From assembly GCA_011057845.1 (NCBI GenBank), contig DSDB01000231.1:1-15932 (forward strand): 15,932 nucleotides of DNA, in the 5' to 3' direction. This stretch comes from Phycisphaerales bacterium. GTDB lineage: Bacteria; Planctomycetota; Phycisphaerae; Sedimentisphaerales; Anaerobacaceae. Shown in pieces: positions 7,379-15,152 of this stretch (the stretch's first letter is position 1; every line of letters begins with the position of its first letter). Under the pieces are notes generated by a model. The model saw only the letters and a list, made by a program, of their open reading frames with translations. It searched no databases and had not been told where the DNA came from. The position numbers and the translations under genes were made by a program.

Positions 7379-9478
7379 ATGAATACACCTGCGAGGTATG
7401 GATTGACGTTCAACGGAATCAGGGCGTTGGAGCTGCTGAAGCTCGGGACCCGCCTTGCGAACGCCTGCTTTCGCAAAGGTCAGGAGGAGGCGATCCGGCA
7501 CGTTGTCGAAGGGGCCGGACGACTCCTGCTGGTGCAGAAGACCGGCTGGGGCAAGAGCTTCGTCTACTTCATCGCCGCCAAGCTGCTTCGCGAGAGGGCG
7601 ATGGGGCCAGCCCTGCTTATCTCCCCCTTGCTGGCCCTCATGCGGAACCAGATTGCCGCTGCTGAGAGGATGGGCGTGCGGGCCGAGACCATCAACTCCG
7701 ACAACAGAGAGAGATGGAGCGACGTCGCCTCCGCAATCGAACGGGATACGGTGGACATTCTCTTGATTTCGCCTGAACGGCTGGCCAACGAACAGTTTCG
7801 CTCGGAGGTTCTCGCGGGAATCGCTCGCCGGCTCGCGCTGCTGGTGATCGATGAAGCGCACTGCATCTCCGACTGGGGACATGATTTCCGCCCCCACTAT
7901 CGTCTTCTGGAGCGAATCGTACGCACCTTGCCCGTGAATGTCCGGCTTCTGGCGACGACGGCGACGGCGAACGACCGGGTTATGGACGACTTGCAGAAAG
8001 TGCTAGGGCCGGAACTTCACGTTTCCCGAGGCGATTTGAACCGCCCATCGCTGGTGCTGCAAACGATGCGATTGCCCAGCCAGGCGCAGCGCCTGGCCTG
8101 GATTGCCGCCCAAGTGCCGGCATTGGCGGGGCATGGCATCATCTACACCCTCACCGTGCGTGATGCCGTGCAGGTGGCGGACTGGCTCAAGTCGCGCGGC
8201 CTGAATGTGGAACCCTACACGGGCGAAACCGGGGACAGCCGTCCCATGCTCGAACAGGCGCTGCTGGACAATCGCGTGAAGGCGCTTGTGGCAACAACCG
8301 CTCTTGGCATGGGCTTTGACAAGCCGGACCTGGCATTTGTGATACACTACCAGGCGCCTGGTTCCGTGGTGGCTTATTACCAGCAGGTCGGCCGGGCCGG
8401 CCGGGCCCTCGATGCTGCCTACGGCATACTGCTGAGCGGCGAAGAAGACATTGACATCACTGACTACTTCATCGACACCGCCTTTCCGACCGAGTCGGAA
8501 GTATCAGACGTGCTTGATGCTCTTGAGACTGTGCCTGAAGGTCTCTCAATTCCTGAACTGATGGCCAGGATCAACCTGAGCAGAGGGCGTATCCAGAAGA
8601 CGATAGACCTGCTGTCACTGGAGTCGCCATCACCCATCGCAAGGCAGGAGTCAAAGTGGCAGCTAACCGCCTCAGACCTCAGCCCTGCTTTCTGGGAACG
8701 AGCCCGGCGTTTGACCGACCTGCGGCGATTCGAACAGCGCCAGATGCAGGATTACGTGAACCTGCGTTGCGGACATATGGAGTTTCTCGTCCGGGCCTTG
8801 GACGGCGATCCCGGCCCAATCCGCCCGCCTGCGTTGCCGCCGCTGCCGACAACCGCTGATCCGGTTCTTGTGCGAGAAGCCGTAGCATTTCTGCGTCGGA
8901 CAAGTCTGCCGATTCAGCCTCGCAGACAGTGGCCGGCCGGCGGAATACCGGAGTACAACCTCACGGGACGAATCCCACCGGAGTTTCAGTCGCAGCCCGG
9001 CAGGGCATTGTGCGTCTGGGGGGATGCGGGGTGGGGAGGCTTGGTGCGCGACGGGAAATACCGTGATAGGTGTTTTTCGGATGAATTGGTGCGGGCGTGC
9101 GCGGAGCTGGTTGCGGAGTGGAGTCCTCGACCGGCACCCGAGTGGGTCACTTGCGTCCCTTCGCTGCGGCATACCGAACTCGTACCAGATTTCTCAAGAC
9201 GCCTGGCGGCGGCGATTGGGCTGCCCTTCCATGCGGCGTTGCGAAGAACGGAAGCTCGGCCGCAACAGAAGAACATGGCCAACAGCATCCAACAGGCATC
9301 GAATGTCGTCGGCTCCCTTGCAATAAGTGCACAACGGCCGCCCGTCGGACCTGTTTTGCTGGTCGATGATATGGTTGACTCCAAATGGACGCTGACCGTG
9401 GCGGCATGGTGTCTGCGGTCCCACGGTGTCGAAGAAGTCTTTCCGCTGGCCCTTGCACTGACGGGAAAAAGGGAATGA
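7379..9478 (+). CDS. RecQ-family DNA helicase fused to a ComF-like phosphoribosyltransferase domain
   Basis: A 699-residue fusion. The N-terminal half is a superfamily-2 RecQ-type helicase: FRKGQEEAI (31-39, motif 0), Walker A KTGWGKS (54-60), IDEAHCISDWGHDF (157-170), ATTATA (192-197), an ATTALGMGFDKPDL segment (305-318) and QQVGRAGR (335-342). A winged-helix-like region follows (about 370-435). The RecQ zinc region is degenerate: only Cys464 in NLRCGHMEFL remains. Residues about 541-699 form a phosphoribosyltransferase resembling ComFC: VTCVPSLRHTELVPDF, an RPQQKN segment and VLLVDDMVDSKWT (659-671) at the PRPP loop, where the usual Thr-Gly is Ser-Lys. No HRDC domain. The ATG is forced, since an in-frame TGA lies at 7355; its ribosome site is weak. 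Likely ATP-dependent 3'-5' unwinding; the PRTase role is unknown. Overlaps the DprA-like gene by 4 bases. Confidence 0.93.
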   Translation: MNTPARYGLTFNGIRALELLKLGTRLANACFRKGQEEAIRHVVEGAGRLLLVQKTGWGKSFVYFIAAKLLRERAMGPALLISPLLALMRNQIAAAERMGVRAETINSDNRERWSDVASAIERDTVDILLISPERLANEQFRSEVLAGIARRLALLVIDEAHCISDWGHDFRPHYRLLERIVRTLPVNVRLLATTATANDRVMDDLQKVLGPELHVSRGDLNRPSLVLQTMRLPSQAQRLAWIAAQVPALAGHGIIYTLTVRDAVQVADWLKSRGLNVEPYTGETGDSRPMLEQALLDNRVKALVATTALGMGFDKPDLAFVIHYQAPGSVVAYYQQVGRAGRALDAAYGILLSGEEDIDITDYFIDTAFPTESEVSDVLDALETVPEGLSIPELMARINLSRGRIQKTIDLLSLESPSPIARQESKWQLTASDLSPAFWERARRLTDLRRFEQRQMQDYVNLRCGHMEFLVRALDGDPGPIRPPALPPLPTTADPVLVREAVAFLRRTSLPIQPRRQWPAGGIPEYNLTGRIPPEFQSQPGRALCVWGDAGWGGLVRDGKYRDRCFSDELVRACAELVAEWSPRPAPEWVTCVPSLRHTELVPDFSRRLAAAIGLPFHAALRRTEARPQQKNMANSIQQASNVVGSLAISAQRPPVGPVLLVDDMVDSKWTLTVAAWCLRSHGVEEVFPLALALTGKRE

Positions 9479-10479
9479 ACAACATACTCTCATCCAATAC
9501 ACAGGCGATTCTGTTGCTGACGGCGCCGCTTATCGTAAGCAAGGGACAGGAACCTGCGGACGTTCTGACAATGGGGCAGTACAAACAACTGGCCGGGTTC
9601 CTGCGCCGGCAAGACCGGCAGGCCGGCGACTTGCTCACATTGCAGGCCCAGGAGTTGCTCGACGAGTGCGAACATCTGATCGCTCCCGAGAGACTTCGCC
9701 GGTTGCTGGACCGTGGCTTTCTTCTGAGTCAGGCGGTGGAGCGATGGACGGCTCGGTCCATCTGGGTGGTCAGTTCAAGCGATGATGAGTACCCGCGACG
9801 CCTCAAGCAACAGCTCAAAGATGATGCCCCCCCCATTCTGTATGGGTGCGGGGATGCGGGTATTCTTGATACAGGGGGCTTGGCCGTCGTCGGTTCGAGG
9901 CACGTGGATGATGCGCTGCTTGCCTACACGGAGCATATTGGCTGGCTTGCGGGCGCGGCGGGCTGCACCCTCGTCTCGGGGGGCGCCCGCGGCGTTGACC
10001 AGGCGGCGATGCGAGGAGCTATCGAGGCAGGAGGCAAGGTCGTGGGTGTGCTGGCCGATAGTATGGAACGCGCAGTGCTCAATCGTGAGCATCGCGCCCT
10101 TTTGATGCGACGGCAGCTGGTCGTAGTCTCTCCCTACGATCCCGCGGCCGGATTCAATGTTGGACACGCCATGCAGCGCAACAAGTTGATCTACGCTCTG
10201 GCGGATGCGGGGCTTGTCGTAAGTTCGGATTTTGAGAAAGGCGGAACTTGGGCCGGCGCCGTCGAGCAACTTGATAAACTGCATCTTGTCCCTGTGTACG
10301 TCCGGGCTACTGGCGACGTGGGCGATGGCATCGAAAGCCTCCGACGCAAAGGAGCGCTGCCGTGGCCGAATCCCGAAACACCAGAGGCACTGGCTGAGGC
10401 CCTTGTTCCGGAGGCGCGGCCCGAGAACCCTGGCAGCCGCAAGCCCGTGAAGATGCTATGGGACCTGGCCGATCAGTAA
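9475..10479 (+). CDS. DprA/Smf-like protein (SLOG/Rossmann fold)
   Basis: A 334-residue homologue of DprA, which in transformable bacteria binds incoming single-stranded DNA and loads RecA. An N-terminal helical region (about 1-90) leads to the conserved entry SSSDDEYPRRL...APPILYGCGD (100-127). The fold core then shows AVVGSRHVD (137-145), LVSGGARGVDQAAMRGAIEAGG (166-187), QRNKLIYALADAGLVVSS (234-251) and EKGGTWAGA (254-262), matching the canonical VGSR, SGxArGID, RNRxI and SGxxxTA blocks. The last ~35 residues are Pro/Glu-rich and there is no convincing winged-helix tail. The start is taken at 9475 because ATGA overlaps the helicase stop (translational coupling); an in-frame ATG at 9385 would bury 90 bases in the helicase gene. 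It could be a competence DprA or a conflict-system partner of the PRTase, as in ShosTA. The family is secure; the role is not. Confidence 0.92.
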   Translation: MNNILSSNTQAILLLTAPLIVSKGQEPADVLTMGQYKQLAGFLRRQDRQAGDLLTLQAQELLDECEHLIAPERLRRLLDRGFLLSQAVERWTARSIWVVSSSDDEYPRRLKQQLKDDAPPILYGCGDAGILDTGGLAVVGSRHVDDALLAYTEHIGWLAGAAGCTLVSGGARGVDQAAMRGAIEAGGKVVGVLADSMERAVLNREHRALLMRRQLVVVSPYDPAAGFNVGHAMQRNKLIYALADAGLVVSSDFEKGGTWAGAVEQLDKLHLVPVYVRATGDVGDGIESLRRKGALPWPNPETPEALAEALVPEARPENPGSRKPVKMLWDLADQ

Positions 10480-10540
10480 GCTATCTGGAGTGCTGTGCAG
10501 ACGGTCTCGTTGGCAACCAACCAGACATTATCATAATCAT

Positions 10541-10547
10541 AAGGAGG
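10541..10547 (+). promoter_or_regulatory. Shine-Dalgarno fixing the oxidoreductase start
   Basis: AAGGAGG, 5 bases before the ATG at 10553. It rules out the in-frame ATG at 10490, which would add 21 residues ahead of the Tat signal. Confidence 0.9.
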
Positions 10548-10552
10548 CAGAT

Positions 10553-11884
10553 ATGAGTATTGGGCGTAGTAATAGTTCACGACGTGATTTTCTCAAGCGG
10601 TCGGCGTTGTCGGGGGCGGCTTTGTCGCTGCCGGGGTGGTTTGTGGAGGAATCGCTGGGTCAGGAGCGGCCGGCGGCCCCGGCGGCGCCCAGTGAGACCC
10701 TTCAGTTGGCCTTGATCGGCTGCGGGGGGCAGGGGCGCGGCGATGCGCGGAATGCCTCGCGGCACGGCAAGATCGTGGCCGTTTGCGATGTTGACGCGGG
10801 CCACCTGGCCGCCGCCAGAAGGGACTTCCCCGACGCCGAAGGCTATTCGGACTTTCGCAAGCTGCTCGAACGCAACGACATCGACGCCGTCATCTGCGGC
10901 ACGGTGGACCACTGGCACACCCTGATTGCCATGGCCGCCATGAAAGCGGGCAAGGACATCTACTGTGAGAAGCCCCTGACGCTCACCATCGACGAGGGCA
11001 GGCGCCTGGCCGAGGTCCAGAAGCAGACCAACCGCATCCTCCAGACCGGCACCCAGCAGCGAAGCGACGCGCACTTTCGCCTGGCCTGCGACCTTGTCCG
11101 CAACGGCCGCATCGGCAAGATCGAGAAGGTCGAGGTCTGGCTGCCCGCCGGTCTGCGGCAGGGTCCGTTTCAGGTATCGGCCGTGCCGCAGGGCTTCGAC
11201 TACGACTTCTGGCTTGGTCAGACGCCGCAAACGCCCTATGTCAAGGAGCGCACGCACTTCAGCTTCCGCTACTGGTGGGAATACTCCGGCGGCACGATGA
11301 CCGACTGGGGCGCGCACCACAATGACATCGTCCTGTGGGCCCTCGACAAGGATGGCTCCGGTCCGGTCTCCATCGAGGGCAAGCAACTGGTTGATATGAT
11401 CCCCGGCGGCTTCACGGCCGCCAGCGAATACTCGCTTACCTACACCTACGACAACGGCGTCGTCCACACCTGCAACAGCACCACCGCCAGCGAATGGCAC
11501 GGCGGCGTCAAGGACCGCAACGGCCAGCAGCACGGCATCAAGTTCCACGGCTCCGACGGCTGGATCTGGGTCACACGCGGCGTTATCACCGCCAACGACC
11601 GCTCGCTGCTGACACAGAAACTGCCCGAGGACGCCCCCCGCGTCTATGTCAGCAACGACCACATGGCCAACTTCATCGATTGCGTCAAGACCCGCAAGCC
11701 CACCATTTGCCCGGCGGATGTCGGCCACCGCTCGGCGAGTCTGTGCCACCTGGGCGTCATCGCCATCCGTCTGGGCCGCAAACTCAACTGGGACCCCGCC
11801 AAAGAGCAGTTCGTCGGCGACAGCGAGGCGGACACCTACATCGCCCGCCCCATGCGAAAACCCTACGATTACGATATGATCTGA
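10553..11884 (+). CDS. Tat-exported Gfo/Idh/MocA-family oxidoreductase
   Basis: NAD(P)-dependent sugar or polyol oxidoreductase of the Gfo/Idh/MocA superfamily, 443 residues. The N-terminus carries a twin-arginine signal, SSRRDFLKRSAL (8-19), with a hydrophobic stretch to about 30, so the protein is probably exported folded with its cofactor bound. The Rossmann motif ALIGCGGQGRG (53-63), the EKP motif (139-141) and the GGTMTDWGAHHNDI segment (246-259) of the C-terminal domain are all present. This Tat-type group is greatly expanded in Planctomycetota and often sits with glycan-degrading genes. Some relatives act as GH109-type or keto-sugar enzymes, but the substrate cannot be read here. A strong ribosome site sets the start. 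The DUF2062 gene follows after 2 bases and a beta-mannosidase lies further downstream. Superfamily and export signal are clear; the reaction is inferred. Confidence 0.95.
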   Translation: MSIGRSNSSRRDFLKRSALSGAALSLPGWFVEESLGQERPAAPAAPSETLQLALIGCGGQGRGDARNASRHGKIVAVCDVDAGHLAAARRDFPDAEGYSDFRKLLERNDIDAVICGTVDHWHTLIAMAAMKAGKDIYCEKPLTLTIDEGRRLAEVQKQTNRILQTGTQQRSDAHFRLACDLVRNGRIGKIEKVEVWLPAGLRQGPFQVSAVPQGFDYDFWLGQTPQTPYVKERTHFSFRYWWEYSGGTMTDWGAHHNDIVLWALDKDGSGPVSIEGKQLVDMIPGGFTAASEYSLTYTYDNGVVHTCNSTTASEWHGGVKDRNGQQHGIKFHGSDGWIWVTRGVITANDRSLLTQKLPEDAPRVYVSNDHMANFIDCVKTRKPTICPADVGHRSASLCHLGVIAIRLGRKLNWDPAKEQFVGDSEADTYIARPMRKPYDYDMI

Positions 11885-11886
11885 CA

Positions 11887-12402
11887 ATGTGGTCCGGTAA
11901 ATGGCGACAGAGACAGGAGCGGCTCAGACACGCGCTGCGCAATAGCCGTCTGCACCGCATCCTCGGTGAACGGCTGTTCCATATTCACGTATGGAAGATC
12001 GACAAGCGGTCCATCGCGGGCGGCCTGTCGCTGGGCCTGTTTGTCGCCTTCACCCCCACGATACCGTTTCAGATGTTCCTCTGCGCCGTCGGTTGCGTCT
12101 TCCTGCGGCTCAATCTGCCCGTCGCGTGGCTGGCGTGCTGGGTCACCAATCCGCTGACCGCCCTGCCCATCTACCTGGCCGCCCGTCGGCTCGGCGTGTA
12201 CTTGCTGGATAGTTCCGGCGTCGCCGCCGGGGTGTTGCACCTGTTTCATCTGACCGGCGCGCCCGCCAGGGTCATCGAGCAGAGCCTCTACCTCTGGAGC
12301 GGATGCCTGATCTTCTCAATCGTCTCGGCCCTGCTCGGCAACCTGGTCGTCCGCCTGCTCTGGCGGCTACCCCGCCGGATCCGTCCGAAGGCCGCCCGCT
12401 GA
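11887..12402 (+). CDS. DUF2062 domain membrane protein
   Basis: A 171-residue protein with a basic N-terminus (about residues 5-40) followed by the DUF2062 pattern: SIAGGLSLGLFVAFTPTIPFQ, a CVFLRLNLPVAWLACWVTNPLTALPIY segment and further hydrophobic helices near the C-terminus (WSGCLIFSIVSALLGNLVV). Two to four membrane segments are visible. The NP-T and G-x-G-hydrophobic features are typical of the family, whose molecular function is unknown. There is no Shine-Dalgarno; the ATG stands 2 bases after the oxidoreductase TGA, so translation is probably coupled to that gene. The tail is Arg-rich (RLPRRIRPKAAR), placing it in the cytoplasm by the positive-inside rule. I see no stem-loop terminator in the following 115 bases. 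Confidence 0.9.
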   Translation: MWSGKWRQRQERLRHALRNSRLHRILGERLFHIHVWKIDKRSIAGGLSLGLFVAFTPTIPFQMFLCAVGCVFLRLNLPVAWLACWVTNPLTALPIYLAARRLGVYLLDSSGVAAGVLHLFHLTGAPARVIEQSLYLWSGCLIFSIVSALLGNLVVRLLWRLPRRIRPKAAR

Positions 12403-12452
12403 GCAACCGCTTTACGTCTCTTCCTCCGTACAAGCCCTGAATCGGCTTTCCG

Positions 12453-12481
12453 TTGCGGGCAGCTATCCGTAGATGTATCAT
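12453..12481 (+). promoter_or_regulatory. Possible promoter of the beta-mannosidase gene
   Basis: TTGCGG (12453-12458), a 17-base spacer, then TATCAT (12476-12481, 5 of 6). The -35 is poor. Transcription would start near 12488, about 30 bases ahead of the ATG at 12519. The 12403-12518 gap contains nothing else I can identify. Confidence 0.4.
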
Positions 12482-12508
12482 ACACTCGACATACCGCGAA
12501 GATACAAC

Positions 12509-12512
12509 GGAG
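12509..12512 (+). promoter_or_regulatory. Shine-Dalgarno for the beta-mannosidase gene
   Basis: GGAG with 6 bases to the ATG at 12519. This supports that start over the ATG at 12453, which would overlap the predicted promoter and add 22 residues with no similarity to the GH2 domain. Confidence 0.65.
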
Positions 12513-12518
12513 CCGAAA

Positions 12519-15107
12519 ATGGCCGTCACGACGCTGGATTTGACTGGAATATGGCAGTTCAAGGAGTACCCGACCTACGCACGGCGTATGCGCGACCTCG
12601 AACCGGCGCATCCGCGGGCCGGCTGGCTCGACACGCCGGTTCCATCCTCCATCTACAGCTCTCTCATCCACGCCGGCCGAATCGACCCGGCCGACCTCGA
12701 CGCCAACCCGGAGGCGTATCAGGGCCTCTCCGACAATCCCTGGGTCTACCGCAAGGTCTTCGACGTCCCCGCCGACCTGCTCGAATGCCCCCGCAAGCAC
12801 CTCGTCTTCGAGGGCCTCGACACCATCGCGGGCATCTGGCTCAACGAGAAGCTCGTCGCCCGCACCGACAACATGTTCATCGGCCACCGCTTCGACATCA
12901 CGGACCTGCTCAAGCCCGCCGGCAACGTCCTGCTGGTCAAGTTCGAGCCGCCCGTCAAGCACGCCCAGCGTTTGATGAAACGCCACGCCGCCTTCACCAA
13001 CGCCGGCTTCAGCAACCCTCACCGCGTCTACATTCGCAAGGCCCAGTACCAGTTCGGCTGGGATTTCGCCCCGACGCTGCCCGGCTGCGGCATCTGGCGG
13101 CCGGTTCGCATCGAGGGCCTGCACGCCGCCCGTATCGCCGACGTCCACATCCGCACGATTGACCTGGCCGAGAAGACCGCGGACCTGCGCATCGCCGTCA
13201 CGCTCGACGCCGTCGAAGACACCGACCTCATCTGTACGCTCGCCGTCACCGGCCCCGGATTCGCCACCGCCTGCGACCTGTCCTTCAGTCCGGGTCAGCA
13301 CACCCACTCCACCGTCATCCACGTCCCATCGCCGCATCTCTGGTGGCCCAACGGCCACGGCGGCCAGCCCCTCTACATCCTCGACCTCGAACTCAAGACG
13401 CGCCGCCGAACCATCGACCGCCACACCGCGAAATTCGGCATCCGCACTATCCGGCTCCAATGCCCTGTCGCCGATCCGGGCGCCCGCCACGACGCAGAGC
13501 CCGCCTTCCAGTTCATCGTCAACGGCCGTCCTATTCGCGTCAGAGGCGCTAACTGGACCCCTGCCTCCATGCACCCCGGCGACCTGACCGACGCGCGCTA
13601 CGAGGCCCTCCTCCATGCCGCCCGCGACGCCCATATGAATATGCTGCGCGTCTGGGGCGGCGGGTATTATGAATCCGACCGCTTCTACGACCTGTGCGAC
13701 GAACTGGGGCTGCTCGTCTGGCAGGATTTCATGTTCGCCTGCGCCTATTACCCCGACCGCCAGTGGTTCGGCGACCAGGTCCAGGCCGAGGCCGTCCGCA
13801 CCATCGAACGCCTCCGCAACCACCCCTGTCTGGCCCTATGGTGCGGCAACAACGAAATCGACTGGCTCCACGCCATCGGACAGCTCGGTAAGGGACGTAA
13901 GTTCTACGGCAAGGCCATCTTCCACCAGATACTGCCTCGCCTGGTCGCCCAGCTCGACGGCGACACCAGCTACATCCCAACCACCCCTCTGGCCACCGGA
14001 GACGGATTCCTGCCTCTGCAGGACTTTCACTCAGACCTCGCCGCCGCACGCCGCCGAGAAAAACCCGCTCCGAGGCCCCTGACCACGCACCGCTGGGATG
14101 TCTGGTCGGGCTGCCGGCCTGTCCGCCGCTACCTCTGCCCGGCTGAGGACGTCCCGGCGTTCGTTACCGAATTCGGACTCCAGGCGCCTCCAGCGGCAGC
14201 GACGATCCGCCGTTTTGGCACAGACCTCCGCATCCAGTCGCCGACCTTCGAGAAGCACAACTACCAAATCGACGGCAATGCCCGGCTCCATGCTTACACC
14301 GCCGCCGGCTTCGCTCCAACGGCGGACCTCGACCGCTTCGCCTACCACGCCCAACTGACCCAGGCCCGCTCCGTCAAACAGTACGTCGAATTCCTCCGCA
14401 TCCACAACCGCCGTAACAGCGGAGTTCTGTTCTGGCAGTTCAACGAACCAGCGCCCGCCATAAGCTGGTCGGCCGTCGACGTCGACGGCCGACCCAAGGC
14501 CCTGTACTACTACGCCCGGCGTTTCTACGCCCCCGTGCTCGTGACCATCGTGCCGTGCCTCGATGAGCCGACCACCGGCCTGGCCCGGCCGCTGCGTCCG
14601 GAGGCCGTCGTCGTCGTCAACGACTCGCCGGCCACCATCACGGCCACCCTCGAGGCCCGCCTGCTCCACTTGACCGGCCGATTGCTCGATCGAATCACCT
14701 TCCCCGTCCTGGTGGGGCCGTTCAGCGTCTCAACGCCGTTGAAGCTCCCCCGCGCGCTCGTCACCCCGGATGCCTCGCGCTGCTGTGCCCTGCACCTGCT
14801 GCTCAAGCAGGATGACACCGCCATAGCCCGCAATCTCTTTCTCTATGTCCCCGACAAGCACATCCAATGGCCCCCGGCGAATATCTCGGCGCACACCGAG
14901 CGTCTGACCGACACGGTCTGGGAGGTTGCCCTCACCGCCGACGCCGTCGCCAAAGACCTGCGAATCACCAGCGAACCACCGGCGGCGTTCAGCGACAATT
15001 TCCTCGACGTCATACCCCCAAGACCCGCGAAGATTCACGTCACGTATCCTCCCGAAGGCACAACCGAGGCCCCGGTACTGACGTTTCGATCCGTGACAAA
15101 CCCGTAA
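12519..15107 (+). CDS. Glycoside hydrolase family 2, probable beta-mannosidase
   Basis: Retaining beta-mannosidase-type enzyme releasing mannose from the non-reducing end of beta-mannosides. The 862 residues are laid out as the GH2 sugar-binding jelly roll (about 8-170, with YRKVFDVP and FEGLDTIAGIWLN), an immunoglobulin-like domain (about 180-300), the catalytic TIM barrel (about 315-650) and C-terminal beta domains (about 680-862). Barrel motifs are RGANWTPASM (342-351), NMLRVWGGGYYESD (374-387), WQDFMFACAYYP (401-412), the acid/base Glu446 in WCGNNE and the nucleophile Glu551 in FVTEFGLQ, then SGVLFWQFNEPAPAISWSAVD (634-654). Both catalytic Glu residues are intact. There is no signal peptide, so it probably acts in the cytoplasm on imported manno-oligosaccharides or N-glycan fragments. 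Length and motifs fit beta-mannosidases better than beta-galactosidases or exo-glucosaminidases, though those remain possible. The codons are strongly C-ending. Confidence 0.93.
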   Translation: MAVTTLDLTGIWQFKEYPTYARRMRDLEPAHPRAGWLDTPVPSSIYSSLIHAGRIDPADLDANPEAYQGLSDNPWVYRKVFDVPADLLECPRKHLVFEGLDTIAGIWLNEKLVARTDNMFIGHRFDITDLLKPAGNVLLVKFEPPVKHAQRLMKRHAAFTNAGFSNPHRVYIRKAQYQFGWDFAPTLPGCGIWRPVRIEGLHAARIADVHIRTIDLAEKTADLRIAVTLDAVEDTDLICTLAVTGPGFATACDLSFSPGQHTHSTVIHVPSPHLWWPNGHGGQPLYILDLELKTRRRTIDRHTAKFGIRTIRLQCPVADPGARHDAEPAFQFIVNGRPIRVRGANWTPASMHPGDLTDARYEALLHAARDAHMNMLRVWGGGYYESDRFYDLCDELGLLVWQDFMFACAYYPDRQWFGDQVQAEAVRTIERLRNHPCLALWCGNNEIDWLHAIGQLGKGRKFYGKAIFHQILPRLVAQLDGDTSYIPTTPLATGDGFLPLQDFHSDLAAARRREKPAPRPLTTHRWDVWSGCRPVRRYLCPAEDVPAFVTEFGLQAPPAAATIRRFGTDLRIQSPTFEKHNYQIDGNARLHAYTAAGFAPTADLDRFAYHAQLTQARSVKQYVEFLRIHNRRNSGVLFWQFNEPAPAISWSAVDVDGRPKALYYYARRFYAPVLVTIVPCLDEPTTGLARPLRPEAVVVVNDSPATITATLEARLLHLTGRLLDRITFPVLVGPFSVSTPLKLPRALVTPDASRCCALHLLLKQDDTAIARNLFLYVPDKHIQWPPANISAHTERLTDTVWEVALTADAVAKDLRITSEPPAAFSDNFLDVIPPRPAKIHVTYPPEGTTEAPVLTFRSVTNP

Positions 15108-15152
15108 CATCCCGAAACAGGCCACCACCCTCCCACCGGCCCCGGGGCATCC

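Noticed and set aside
6800..7897. Minus-strand open frame (365 codons) spanning the divergent promoter region
   Set aside because: It covers parts of two real genes in another frame or strand, and the region between has promoter-like elements and a perfect Shine-Dalgarno for the GH-like gene.
9385..9474. Upstream-extended start for the DprA-like protein
   Set aside because: The extra 30 residues (MDADRGGM...) lie inside the helicase PRTase domain and resemble nothing. The ATGA overlap at 9475 is the more natural start.
10510..10537. TTGGCA-N16-CATAAT as the oxidoreductase promoter
   Set aside because: The hexamers are good, but transcription would begin near 10544, inside the AAGGAGG ribosome site, so the mRNA would lose part of it. 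A slightly different element or read-through from upstream is more likely.
10577..11887. Minus-strand open frame (436 codons) opposite the Gfo/Idh/MocA gene
   Set aside because: It mirrors a clear coding gene and has a repetitive Val/Ala/Asp-rich translation.
12288..13823. Long minus-strand open frame (511 codons) across the start of the mannosidase gene
   Set aside because: It is antisense to catalytic GH2 sequence, with a low-complexity Val/Gly/Asp/Glu translation and no ribosome site.
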